Shown here one piece after another: positions 44,548 through 55,100 of a stretch of DNA of 64,000 nucleotides (the first letter of the stretch is position 1; each line of letters begins with the position of its first letter). The notes beneath the pieces were generated by a model. It did not search any database and was not told where the DNA came from. It was given only the letters and a program-made list of their open reading frames with translations. A program made the position numbers and the translations under genes. This DNA is from Blastocladiella emersonii ATCC 22665 (lineage: Eukaryota > Blastocladiomycota > Blastocladiomycetes > Blastocladiales > Blastocladiaceae), in NCBI GenBank assembly GCA_025594325.1, contig JANHCV010000007.1, forward strand, positions 1,240,001 through 1,304,000. The letters run 5' to 3'.

Positions 44548-44837
44548 GGTGATGCGTTGTATAAAGTTGCCTGATTGAGGGAGAAGCGATGGAGAAGGGC
44601 CGGGTCGGGCGCTCAAAACGTTGCCCATGCGAGGTCCCTGCATTCTTAGGTGGCTGAGGCGGCGCCTGCAGTTTTTAACTCTGCGTGTGTCCGCGGTACG
44701 GCGGCCGCGGACACGGCCATGGCCACGCTAAGTGGCCGCAGCGCTGGGAGACTCGCTCGCGCGCAACGGACTGCGGTGCTCAAGAAGAAACGGATGCGCA
44801 AGAATGGTACATGGGAGACACAGTAGGATATCGAGTT

Positions 44838-46198
44838 TCACGCCCTTCTTCCCCACCCCGACAACCACCGCGAGACGAGCGAGGTAGACGCAGTCGACGC
44901 GGCGTCCGAGCTCTCGCTGGCCTCGACGCGGGCCTGGGCCTTCGCGAGGACCGCGTCGTCGAGCGCCGCGAGCTTGAGGTACTCCCTCGTGAGGCAGTCG
45001 GGCAGGAGGTCGCGCGGCATCGGGTGGAGCAGGACGTCGAGGACCTCGGACTCGTGGGTCTGCGCCAGATGATCCGCGATGCACGCGAGGATGGCGAGCG
45101 ACACCTTGTGGAAGGCGAGGTAGCCCTCGACCACGACGCAGTCCCACGCGCGCACGCGGCAGCCCCACGGGCACACCTCCCACCCGCTCATCCACCACCG
45201 CGGGAGGTAGGTGACGGCCGAGAAGCCCTGGGTTGCGAGGCGCGCGTGGATTTCGGGTAAGAAGCGCGCGACCAGCGAGTCGAACACGGCGCACGCCGCG
45301 TGCAGGTGGTGCAGGTCCGGGTCCTGGTGCGGGAACTGGCGCGTCTCCATGAGCGCGACCAAAGTGCACAGCGCCTCCTCGGGCGGCATGTGGAGGAGGA
45401 GCAGGCCGCAGATGAAGTTCATGCCCTGCGTGTACCCGAGCGCCGGGTTGTGCTGCGCGTAGGCCTTGAGCACGTTGGCGAGCTGGAGCTGGCTACACAC
45501 GGTTACTCGGCGTGAGGGGTTGCGGGGGTTGAGAGGGTGGGAGGGCGCGTACCCCGGCGATGTTGGGTCCTTAAACAGGACTACAGACGGAGTGAGTGAG
45601 CATCGCGTCGTAGAGCCCGCAAAGAAGCGAAGCGCACCGTGGTTCGGGTAAGTCCGGCCGATATCCTTTTCAATCTGGTCGTAGATGGGCAGCGGCGGGC
45701 GCGCAAGCAGGTTGTCGAGCATGCCCGGTGCGCGGAACCGGTCGACGTCGAGCAGTTTCTGCCACACGAGGGCGCCTACCGGGCAGACCGCGTCAACAAC
45801 CGCTATACAGAGCACACGGGAAGCAGTCACAATAGGGGAGCGACATACATACGCAGCTCAGCAGGCACGCCGTGCGGGCCGAGCCGGCGCACCTCGGCGA
45901 CGGCAGAGCGGCGCGCGCGGTCGGCCTCGCGCCGGTCCTTGACGTCCTCCCACGCCTTGAGCGCCTCGATCCACTGCATCATCTCGGCGTCCTGCGGCGA
46001 CCCCGCTGGCGCATGGTCGGCGGATGGCGGGGCCGGGAGCGGGGACGCAGCGGTGGTTGGCGCAAACGCGGCAGGGTCATCGGCACGCAGCAGCGGGTGC
46101 GACGGGAAGTACGAGGCCATGGCGGCGAGGCGGCGCGACGACGACGACGCGGGCACGCGGACTTCGAGCGGGTAGCGCGGCCAGGTGCGGCCGCTCAT
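44838..46198 (-). CDS. TBC-domain Rab GTPase-activating protein
   Basis: Accelerates GTP hydrolysis on a Rab/Ypt GTPase in membrane traffic. I place exons 46198-45853, 45775-45638, 45580-45553 and 45492-44838, 388 residues. Three junctions are fixed by TBC motifs: GVPAELRALVWQKLLDVD (motif A start), DIGRTYPNHVLFKDPTSPG (the catalytic-arginine motif, RTYPNH in place of RTFPxH) and QLQLANVLKAYAQHNPALGY followed by TQGMNFICG (motif B with the catalytic glutamine YTQGM). Both catalytic fingers are present. Exon 3 is only 28 nt. The N-terminal 110 residues are mostly polar with a helical segment before the TBC domain. It shares a 383-bp promoter region with the cyclophilin gene. The Rab target is unknown. 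Confidence 0.92.
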
Positions 46199-46581
46199 GG
46201 GCGGCGGCCGGCAGACCGACGACGGGAGCGGTGGGCGGGGAAGGAGGGCCGGCGGCCTCAGTTGACGAACGGATGGGCGAACACGCGTGGACAGCGGCGC
46301 CGGATGGGAGGCAGCGGTGGGCGACGATGCATGGGGGCCCTGTTACGGGCTTCTGGTACGGGACCAGGAGAGCTTGCGGGGCGGGGAGACACTTTGCGGT
46401 GGTCGTCGTCGACGCGAGAGCCGGCGTGGCGTGGCGCGGCGTCAGCTGAGCGGGCGTGACGCCGACGCACACGCTTTTTGCACTCTGCCGCCGCCACCAC
46501 CAACGACGAGTACGCGACTACGCGTCGCTCTCCCTACCTGGTCCAGCAACGAACCCGACGGAAACGCAACGTATCAACAAG
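46199..46581. promoter_or_regulatory. Bidirectional promoter, TBC and cyclophilin genes
   Basis: 383 bases between two divergent starts. No coding region seen. No TATA box is evident. Confidence 0.6.
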
Positions 46582-48087
46582 ATGGCGCAGGAACCCAACC
46601 CGCGCGTCTTCTTCGACGTGCAGGTCGGCGCCGCGGGCCCGCGCGGCCGCATCGTCATGGAGCTCTTCGCATCGCAGTGCCCGCTCACCGCGGACAATTT
46701 CAGAGCCCTATGCACGGGCGAGCGCGGCGTGAGCGAGCGCGGCGTGCGCCTGAGCTACGTCGGCGCGCCGTTCCACCGGTGCATCCCGCAGTTCATGGTG
46801 CAGGGCGGCGACATCGAGCACGGCAACGGCACGGGTGGCGAGAGCATCTACGGCCGCACCATGCCGTGCGAGCCCGCCGGCCTGCGCATCCCGCACGACC
46901 GCCCGATGCTCCTGTCCATGGCCAACCGCGGGCGCGACACGGGCTCATCCCAGTTCTTTATCCTCACGGAACCGGCGCCCCACCTCGACGGGAAGCATGT
47001 GGTGTTCGGCCAGGTGGTCCACGGCGAGGACGTCGTGAGGTCGATCGAGCTCTCGCCCGTCGACGACGACGACTGCCCCGTCGACCCCGTCACCATCGTC
47101 CACTGCGGCGAGCTCGAGCTCGTGCGCAAGCCCGCCAAGGACAAGAAGAAGAAGAGCAGCTCCAAGAAGAGCTCTAAGTCGAAGAAGAGCAAGAAGGCCA
47201 AGCGGAAACGCTCCCGTCGCGACTCGGGCTCGGACTCGGGTTCCGCGAGCAGCAGCAGCGACTCGAGCGACTCGGACGCCGACAACCGCCGCCGCTCCCG
47301 CTCCTCCCGCCGTCGTCGTCGCGACCGCTCCTCGTCCCGCTCGCGCTCGCGCTCCCCCTCCCCCGCGCGCGACGCCCCCGCCCCTGCCGCCTCCGTCACC
47401 AAGGACATCTACACGCGCCTGTTCGGCGACGGCGACCGCCGCATGCCGCGCAAGCCTCTCATGGACCCCGTCGCCGTGCGCCGCGCTGCTGCCCGCCCCG
47501 CCGACGACGAGGAGGGCGGGCTCGACGCTGACGCCGCTGCTGCCTCGGCCCCCGTCCGCCGCGACGCCGAGGGACGTGTCGTTCGTGGGCGCGGGTTCGT
47601 CCGGTACAACTACAACACCGAGGGTGGGTCGTCCCGCCACCCGCGCCACCGGTCGCCCCCGCGTCGTCAACGCCGCGACTCGCCGCCACGCTGGCGCCGC
47701 CGGTCCAGATCGCGGTCGCGCTCGCGGTCCCCGCCACGCTGGCGCCGGGTGTCGCGGTCCCGCTCGCCGCCGCGCGCGCGTCGCGTGTCACGGTCTCGCT
47801 CGCCGGTAGCACGCCGCCGCTCGCGGTCTCGGTCCCGGTCGCCGCCCGTGCGCCGCAAGTCGCGTTCGCGTTCGCCGCCCGTGCGCCGCAAGTCGCGGTC
47901 GCGGTCGCGCTCTCGGTCTGTGTCGCCGCCACGCCGGGCTCGTTCGAGATCCGCATCGCGCAGCCCGGTCCCTCCCCGTTCCGCGGCTCGGCTGTCGACC
48001 GCGTCGCCCTCGCCCCGCCGGAGCCGCAGTCGGTCTCCGCCCCTGCCTCCCCGGCGATCCCCCTCCCCCGACATGAAGGACGAATGA
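46582..48087 (+). CDS. RS-domain cyclophilin (peptidyl-prolyl isomerase)
   Basis: Single exon, 501 residues. An N-terminal cyclophilin domain (about 8-175) shows VFFDVQVG, ADNFRALCTGERG, FHRCIPQFMVQGGDIEHGNG, SIYGRTMPCEP, LLSMANRGRDTGSSQFFILT and HLDGKHVVFGQV. The catalytic Arg (in FHR), Phe and Gln (FMVQGGD) and His (GKHVVFG) are present. The tryptophan of WLDGKHVVFG that contacts cyclosporin A is His here. The C-terminal 300 residues are Lys/Ser then Arg/Ser-rich with many RSRSRS and PPRWRRRSRSR units, as in SR-cyclophilins (human PPIG type) that associate with splicing factors in nuclear speckles. A motif KDIYTRLFGDGDRRMPRKPL lies between. Good GATGG-type start context. Confidence 0.95.
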   Translation: MAQEPNPRVFFDVQVGAAGPRGRIVMELFASQCPLTADNFRALCTGERGVSERGVRLSYVGAPFHRCIPQFMVQGGDIEHGNGTGGESIYGRTMPCEPAGLRIPHDRPMLLSMANRGRDTGSSQFFILTEPAPHLDGKHVVFGQVVHGEDVVRSIELSPVDDDDCPVDPVTIVHCGELELVRKPAKDKKKKSSSKKSSKSKKSKKAKRKRSRRDSGSDSGSASSSSDSSDSDADNRRRSRSSRRRRRDRSSSRSRSRSPSPARDAPAPAASVTKDIYTRLFGDGDRRMPRKPLMDPVAVRRAAARPADDEEGGLDADAAAASAPVRRDAEGRVVRGRGFVRYNYNTEGGSSRHPRHRSPPRRQRRDSPPRWRRRSRSRSRSRSPPRWRRVSRSRSPPRARRVSRSRSPVARRRSRSRSRSPPVRRKSRSRSPPVRRKSRSRSRSRSVSPPRRARSRSASRSPVPPRSAARLSTASPSPRRSRSRSPPLPPRRSPSPDMKDE

Positions 48088-48143
48088 TTGATTGATATAC
48101 ACGTCTATCACCTCGCGTCTCTACCGTCTCCACCGCACACCGA

Positions 48144-49236
48144 TCAAGCGCTCGACGCGCTCGCCTTCTTCGCCGCACCTGCCTTGTCCGCGACACCCTC
48201 CACCTCGCCGCGGCTAACAACGGGCAAGAACCCGTACCGGAACGCGATACTCGCGTCCTCGCACTCGTCAAGGTGGCGCAGCTGGATGTACATGCCCATG
48301 GCGACCCAGTAGCTGCCCGTGAGCGCGATCCCGACGTGCCACACGGCGTGCAGCTTGAGGAACTCGATGGCCGTGCAGAACTCCTGGTCGATGATCCACA
48401 CGCCGATCGAGAAGGTGAACCACAGCGCGCAAAGCCCGAGGCACAGGCGCACGCGCGCGTCCGTCTTGGCGCAGCGTAGCGCGTAGATGGCGGAGATCAC
48501 GATGCAGAGGCCGCAGGTCAGGTAGAAGGGGATGATGAAGCGGAAGTACGCGTGCGCGGCCGAGTAGAGGATGGCGGTGATGAAGAGGGCGAGAGGGAAG
48601 TGGGCGAAGTAAGGGGTTACGACGTGCTCGACCATGATGAAGACGAACATGATGCCTACGGTGTCGCGCACTGTTAGATCACGTCTTGAAGAGGTCTCGA
48701 GCGGAAGCGTACTCATGTAGACCATCGGCAGCTCGTCGAGCAGCTACACGCGGCGAGCGGCTCAGGGATCAGCACCGCGGATCACACTCAGCCATCACGA
48801 CAACGATCCTCACGTACCTGCGGCCCGTACAGCAGCGTCGCATGGAACGCGAAACTGCCGATCCCGACCACGATCAGGGACCCGACGGCCAGGTCGAACC
48901 GGCGCTTGACTACAGGTGCGACCGCGCGTCAGTGCTGCCGCCTTCTCGCGGTCCGAGCGGCCATCACGTACGCCCGAGCTTGCGCGACATGCGCAGCAGG
49001 AGGATCCCGGCGAGCACGAGAAACAGGTTTGAGATCGAGTTGAAGAACTCGGCGAGGTAGTACGTCACGGCGTAGTTGTGCTCGCAGAACTGGCACACGA
49101 GGGTCAGCACTGCTCATGGCCCACCGCGAAGATGACGAGGACGTACATCGACCGAGGACGTGACCGGTCCCCAGACCCCGACCTTGCCGGGATCCTCGTC
49201 GAACCGCGTGGTGCCGTGGACGTCAACGAACTTCAT
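48144..49236 (-). CDS. Alkaline ceramidase (ACER/YPC1/YDC1 family)
   Basis: ER/Golgi multi-pass hydrolase that cleaves ceramide (or phyto/dihydroceramide) to a sphingoid base and fatty acid. I place five exons: 49236-49147, 49089-48972, 48909-48818, 48743-48713 and 48655-48144, 280 residues. Family motifs fix the junctions: GVWGPVTSSVDFCEHNYAVT, YYLAEFFNSISNLF, the Ser/His motif GIGSFAFHATLLYGPQ, LLDELPMVYMSIMFVFIMVE with the catalytic Asp, and C-terminal KLHAVWHVGIALTGSYWVAM with the two metal-binding His. Exon 4 is 31 nt. The frame also stays open through the last 57-nt intron, which can mislead prediction. The usual Trp after the first Asp is Phe. It converges on the cyclophilin gene with only 56 bp between stops. 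Confidence 0.93.
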
Positions 49237-49664
49237 TGCAGTAATTTATCTATCGTGGGTGCTCGAGGAGAGCGAGAGCGAGGGCGACCGTCTTAGCCCA
49301 TCTCAAGGGTTGGCCACCACGCGGTCGCCGGCGGTGCAACAGATGATCCGAAACGGCGCCGCTTCCCCGCGCGCGTGGACAAGGGCGCCGGCGGTGGCCG
49401 AGTAGTACGGCGGCGTCAGCGGTGCAGCATGGGGCCCGTCGTTTGCAGCCAGCAGCGCGTGCGCGTGGCCTTGAGTCCGCTTTCGGCGAGCCGGGTGTCG
49501 CGCGGCCAAATTCGAAACCTTTGCTCCGCTCGCGTGAAAAGGTGAAGCCGCCGCCGCCGCCGGCTCGCGCATGAACGACGCGTGGATCACTCATGGGATC
49601 ACAGGGTCAAGTTTGAAGGGTCAAAGACGCGTGTATTTCTTCTCCATCATCGCTCATTTAGCGC
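49237..49664. other. Intergenic, ceramidase promoter
   Basis: No gene seen. It also holds the 3' flank of the secreted-protein gene on the same strand. Confidence 0.45.
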
Positions 49665-51630
49665 TCAAACGACGGTGACGCGGATGCAATCGTCCTGGGC
49701 ACCGCGGCGCGCGACGGGCATGAGCACGGGCTGGTGACCGCGCGTGCCCGTCATGGTGCAGATGCGATACAGTCCGGGGGTAGCGAGCGCATCGGGCGGG
49801 ATCGTGGTGGTCAGGACGCCGTTGGCGTCCTCCTCCTGGTCGAGCCCCTTGAAGAAGGCGAGCGACTCGGTGCGCGGGTCGGGCGGCGTCTGCGCGTTGC
49901 CGAGCCGCTGCACCGTGACGTGCTGGTGGCCCTCGATCTGGCCGCGCGCATTCAGCGTCTGCGGCGACGCGTAGTACCGCGCGTTCGGGTCCTCGAAGAA
50001 GCCCGCGTCCAGGTTCGACGTGCGCACCGAGAAGTTGACGGCCGTGTTGCGCGGCAGCTTGGCGCCGTTCTCGGGCGTAAAGATCACCGTCGACACCATG
50101 TTGTTGAAGTCCGGGATCGCGCCCTGCACCGTCCCCGAACACGTTGACGTGCGCTTCTGCGTCCCGTCGGCGAGCGCGTTGCCGAGCCCGACCTGCTTGC
50201 AGAAGTCGGCGCCGTTGACCAGGCCCGTCTGCCCGTTCTTGTTGCCGCCGTTGCCCGCGTTGTTGTTGCCGTTGCCCGCGTTGTTGTTGCCGTTGCCCGC
50301 GTTGTTGTTGCCGTTGCCCGCGTTGTTGCCGTTGCCCGTGTTCCCGCCAGCGTTCCCGCCGCCGAGGTTGTTCCCGTTCCCCGCCTGGAGCTTCGCGGCC
50401 GCCGCCTCGCCCGCGGGGATCGCGGCCTTGCACTGCGCGTTCTGCTGGTCACACTGGCCGACCGAGGCGCTGCGGCCGGCGCGCTGCCGGTTCACCTCGT
50501 CCGCGCACTGGTTCTTCTGCACGTCGCACGACCGGCCGAGCGCCGCCGCCGCGTTCAAAAAGTCGCCGTTGAGCTGCCCGTTGACGCGCACCTCGAACGG
50601 ACGCGCGCCGCTGACAAAGTTGACGGGCGGAGCTGGCTTGCCGAACAGCGCGCCCGTGAAGGTCTGCACGTTCTTACCGGTGGCGCCGGCGCCGGTCCCG
50701 GTGGCAGGGGTGTCGAGGTTGTTGCCGGCGCCCGTGGCCGGGTCCGTCTGCTTCTTGCCGCCAGTGCCCGTCGCGGGCGGCGTCGTCAGGTCCGCGCCCT
50801 GGCCGGGAGCCGTGGTGGGCTTGGCGGCGGCCGAGGACGACGTCGACGACGAGGCACCGCGGGTAGACGACACCGACTTGGACGCAGCGCCGCCGTTGCC
50901 GCCGCGAACCGACGTGGTGATGGGCGTCGCGCGGGACTTGCCGGCCGCCGTGGTGGTGGTCACGCGCTTGACGGGCGTCGGGGTCGCTTTGCCGCGACCA
51001 GCAGCCACGGTGGTTGTGGTGGTCGACTTGCCCTTTGCCGACGTGGCGACGATGGCGCGAGTGCCCGTCGGAACCGGCGCGGGCTTGGGCTTGGGCGGCT
51101 CCTGGTTGAGCGAGTTCGGGATGGACGCGACGCACGACGTGTGGCCGGTGCGGCAGTTGCCCGACGCCGTGTCGGCGTTGTTGGTCAGCTTGGCGGCCTC
51201 GAGGCAGCTACGCGCATACGCGATGCAAGTGGCGAGTCAGTTTCAGCGTTCCACGATGGCGGGATCCGCGCCACCCGCCGCAGCAGCGGGGGTGGCGAAG
51301 CGAACCTTCGACTCAGCCACACTCTGCAACGTACAGTCCAAGGAACGCATCGCAGCTGCGGCGCAGCGCCGACTGGAGCTCGCGGAACGCCTCGTCGACC
51401 TTGGTCGCGCCCGTGTTGGCATCCGTGGCCTGCACGCGGTACGGGAGCGGCTTCGACAGGTCGCGCTTGACGGCGGGCGCCGCCACGCCGTTCACCTGCT
51501 TCTTCCACGTCTGCAGATTGCCCGTCGTCGTGGCGGAAGCGGGCGTCTGCGGCGCAGCCGAAACGGTAGCCGCGAGGACGGCGAGGAGCGCGAGGACGAG
51601 GAGGGGTGAGCGCAACATCATCGTCATCAT
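49665..51630 (-). CDS. Secreted cysteine-motif protein, fungal conserved C-terminal domain
   Basis: Exons 51630-51335 and 51207-49665, 612 residues. A signal peptide is clear (MLRSPLLVLALLAVLAATVS then AAPQ). A four-cysteine module occurs twice: RSCDAFLGLCLEAAK with NCRTGHTSC (across the 127-nt intron) and RSCDVQKNQCADEVN with QCDQQNAQC. Between them lies a Thr/Ser/Ala-rich, probably O-glycosylated stretch; after the second comes a GNGNNNA repeat. The C-terminal 190 residues (GADFCKQVGLGNALADGTQK, MVSTVIFTPENGAKLPRNTA, FEDPNARYYASPQTLNARGQ, GHQHVTVQ, HQPVLMPVARRGAQDDC) match a domain common in secreted proteins of basidiomycetes and some other fungi, function unknown. An extracellular or cell-wall location is likely. 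Confidence 0.88.
50242..50340 (-). repeat. 21-bp minisatellite encoding GNGNNNA
   Basis: Three perfect units TTGTTGTTGCCGTTGCCCGC plus G at 50260-50280, 50281-50301 and 50302-50322, flanked by partial units. On the coding strand they give NAGNGNN-type repeats in the secreted protein, a site of likely length variation between strains. Confidence 0.85.
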
Positions 51631-52176
51631 CTTGTAGTCGTGTAAGAGTCGATCCAGTCTAGTCTTGAGGACGATCGGGGCCGTGTAGGAAGGGGGAGGG
51701 TGTGCGGGGCCAGCCCGTGTGGTGTGGAAGGTGGATGGTTAGAGAGAGACTGGGTCCTGGCGAGGGGGACGGCGGATACTTGTACGCCCGCAACCGTCGC
51801 CGTCGCGGTGAGTGTGGCCACGGCGGCCCCGCCGAGTTCCGCTGTTAGCACCGGACCTCGCGTTGACAAGCCTGCGGATGTTTGAGCACTACTCGCGATA
51901 CAGTGGTCAACCGCAGCGAGTGGCGGTGGCGGAAGTTCATGAAGCGGCCGAGATCAAGGTCGCAAGCAAGCCCTCCATGACTATGACCATGGCCATGGTC
52001 GCGACGACTCGCGCGGCGCGGCGGGGTCTCCGGATTCTGCTCGTGTGCTCCGGCCCGCTACGCAACTCCACGCGCCGCGCCGCCGCTGCCAAGAAGACTT
52101 CAGAGTTCAAGAGCAAAATATTTAATTCACACACGCGTTTGTGCGCTCCGCCGGCCGGCGCCGCCGCCCGCCGCCG
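51631..52176. promoter_or_regulatory. Promoter of the secreted-protein gene
   Basis: 546 bases with no gene seen. It contains a perfect 16-bp palindrome GACCATGGCCATGGTC at 51985-52000 and C/T-rich leader sequence on the minus strand near 51660-51720. Confidence 0.5.
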
Positions 52177-55100
52177 CTAGCTCAGGACCAGCACGTTGGA
52201 GATTTCTATGACGCGGTCAACGGGCAGCCCGAGGTTGGACACCTGGTTGTTGGTGTTGCGTGACAGCGCCTCGTACACCTTGTGCTTCCATCGCCGGTAG
52301 AAGGGGTTGCTTCGTAGCGGCAGCACCGAGTGCCGCGACACGTAGTACGTGATGGCCTCCTCGTTGCGGATCCGCAGCCCGCGCTTCTTGGCCTTGGCCA
52401 GCGCGCTCACCACGTCCGCCGACCGTTCCGCGAAACCGAACGAGATGAGCACGCGGAAGATGCCGCCCGATGGGTCCACGGCACGCACGATCACGCGGTC
52501 CTCCTCGGCGACGAACGGCAGGCCTTTCATGCACTGCACCGTCAGGAGCACGATGTCTTCGGGGAGCGCGGGCAGGCGTGACGCGAGGAGCGAGAGGACG
52601 TGTGGGACCTCTACACGACGGCGATGGACGCGTGAGCGTCGCTCGATCGATGGAGGTCAGTGAAGAGAACGTACCCTCGTCGGCGTACGCGACAAAGACG
52701 CCGCTGCCCTTGACGCGCGTATGCTGGCGGATATGTTGTCGGACCTGGGTCATGGTCCAGAACTTGTCGTCGAGCGCGTGGTTGATGTCGTTCCAGGTAC
52801 TCGTGTAGACGAACATGGACCCGAACAGCGCGATGGCGAAGAGCAGCGCGACCCAGGCGATCTGGGCGATCTTGACGAGCGACGCGATGAAGAGGAGCAC
52901 GTCGAAGAACACGATGACGCCGTACGCGCCGATGCGCAGGTTCGACAGCTGCCACTTGAACTTCATCACGATGAGCAGCAGCAGCGACGTGATCAGCATG
53001 GCGCCCGACACGCAGAACCCGAACATGCCCGTCAGCACCTCCGAGTCCTTGAAGATGCCCGCCAGCACCACGCTGCCCGAGAACATGGTGAAGCAGAACA
53101 TGGGCACGTAGTACGTCCCGTGCCCGCCCTGGCCCATGACGTGGAACGACTCGACGGGCGGGATCACGCGCAGCGCGACGGCCTGGTCTACACTCAAGCG
53201 GACAAGGTGAGCTCGATTGTCGCGGCGGCCAAAGAAGGTGAGGAGGAGGAAGAGGTACCGATGAGCGCAAAACAGCCCGAAATCACCGACTGCGAGCCCA
53301 TGGCCGAGACCATGAGGCCGAGGAGGACGAGCGGCCACAGCGCCCACTTGGGCGACGCCTCGAAGAACAGGTTGTGGACGAGGTGGTTCATCTCCTCCAT
53401 GTCGTACTTGCCGTTGTGCTTCTGCGCGAGCAGTTTGGCTCCCTGGCCGAGGTAGCTGAGTAGCGTGCACGGCGCGGCGATGAACGAGAACGAGATGCTG
53501 ATCGGGCGGCGCTTGAAGGCGCCGAGGTCGGCGTAGAGGAACTCGAGCCCCGACGCGACGAGCAGCACCGTTGACAGCATCGACAGCGTCTTGGCCCACC
53601 CGCGCAGGTACATGAGGTCGATCATCGCGTACGGGTTGAACGCCTTGAGCACCCACGGCGCCGCCGCAATGTTCCACGCGCCAATGATCGCAATCGCGCC
53701 GAACCACACCGAGATCACGAACGGGAAGATGGTTGTGATCCGGCCCAGACCGAACCGCTGCACGTAGAACAGCGGCAGCATCAGGCCTACCGTCACGTAC
53801 ACCCGCCAGCTGTCGACGGGCACGGTCCCGAACACGCCTGGCGTCGCGTACTCGATCACCCGGAAGCCTTCGAGCGCGGCGAGCATCGAGATGGCGGGGA
53901 CGAGCAACTACACGGGCGACACGCAACTGGGTCAGCGGTCGCGGAGCGATGCGAGAGCGAGCGGTACGAACCCCATCGGCGAGCAAGAACGCACACCCGA
54001 GCAGCGCCATGAGGAACACCTTGTGGTAGTGTCGCACGAGGAATGGCGGGCTTGACTCGTCGTCGGGCTGCGGGACGAGCGACAGCAGCGCGAGCATGCC
54101 GCCCTCGCCGTTGTTGTCTGCGTGCAGCACGACGAGGCAGTACTTGACGATGCCGAGCAGCAGCGTGATCCAGATCATGAACGACAGGCAACCGAGAATG
54201 TCGGTCTCGGGGTTCTTGACCATAACGCCGCCGTGGAACGCGGCCTTCATGACGAACATGGGCGCGCTACATGGACGAGTGAGGTCAGATGGTGGTTCGG
54301 GTTCGTGCGGCGAGTGGGGAGAGCGTACGCGGCAACGTCGCCGTAGAGAATGCCGAGCGCCGTGATCGTGTACTTGGCGAGCGTCTTAAAGTCCATTCTA
54401 CGCGCGATCGCCACGGGCGTCAGTCCCGCGTCCTCGACAGCTCGCATGAGACAACGTACCGGTCAGCAACACGCGGTGGTGGCGGCATCATGAGCGCAGC
54501 GCCGAGCGACATACGGCGCCCTCGCCGCCCGTTCCCCGGCTGCTCGGGCTGCGCGTTCTTCCTCGCCGCCGTGAGGTAGGTCGCGGGCGACGTTGGCGAC
54601 GGCGAGCTGGCGCCCGTCGACGACGCCTGCGACGTCGACCGGTACCGGTTGAAGAAGTTGCCCGACTGCGACGCGCTGGACACGAGGCGGCGCAGTGTCG
54701 CCGACGGACTCGCGGGCGAGATGGGCGAGCCGGCGGGGTACTCGCCGAGCGGCGACGGCGACCGCGGGCTCGCGCCGCCGGCACCCGCGCCGCGGTTCCG
54801 AAACAGCGTCGCGAGGAGCGGCTGCTGCCCGCCGCCGCGCGGTGGTGGTGGTGATGTGGCGGTGGGGTTCCCGATCGAGCTCGGCGGGACGACGGCGGTC
54901 CCGCTCCCGCTGCTCGCCGTGCTCGTCATGCTCGCGCCGACCGGGTTGTAGCCCGAGCTGCTCGACAGCGCCGACATAACGGCGTTCGGGTCCTCGGCGG
55001 GGTCCTGTTCGAGGAGCGCCGACGACTTGATCTCCTCGCCGCTGCCCGCGCTGCTGTTGACGGATGTCTCGCCGACGCCCCTGCCGTCGTGCGGCGTGAG

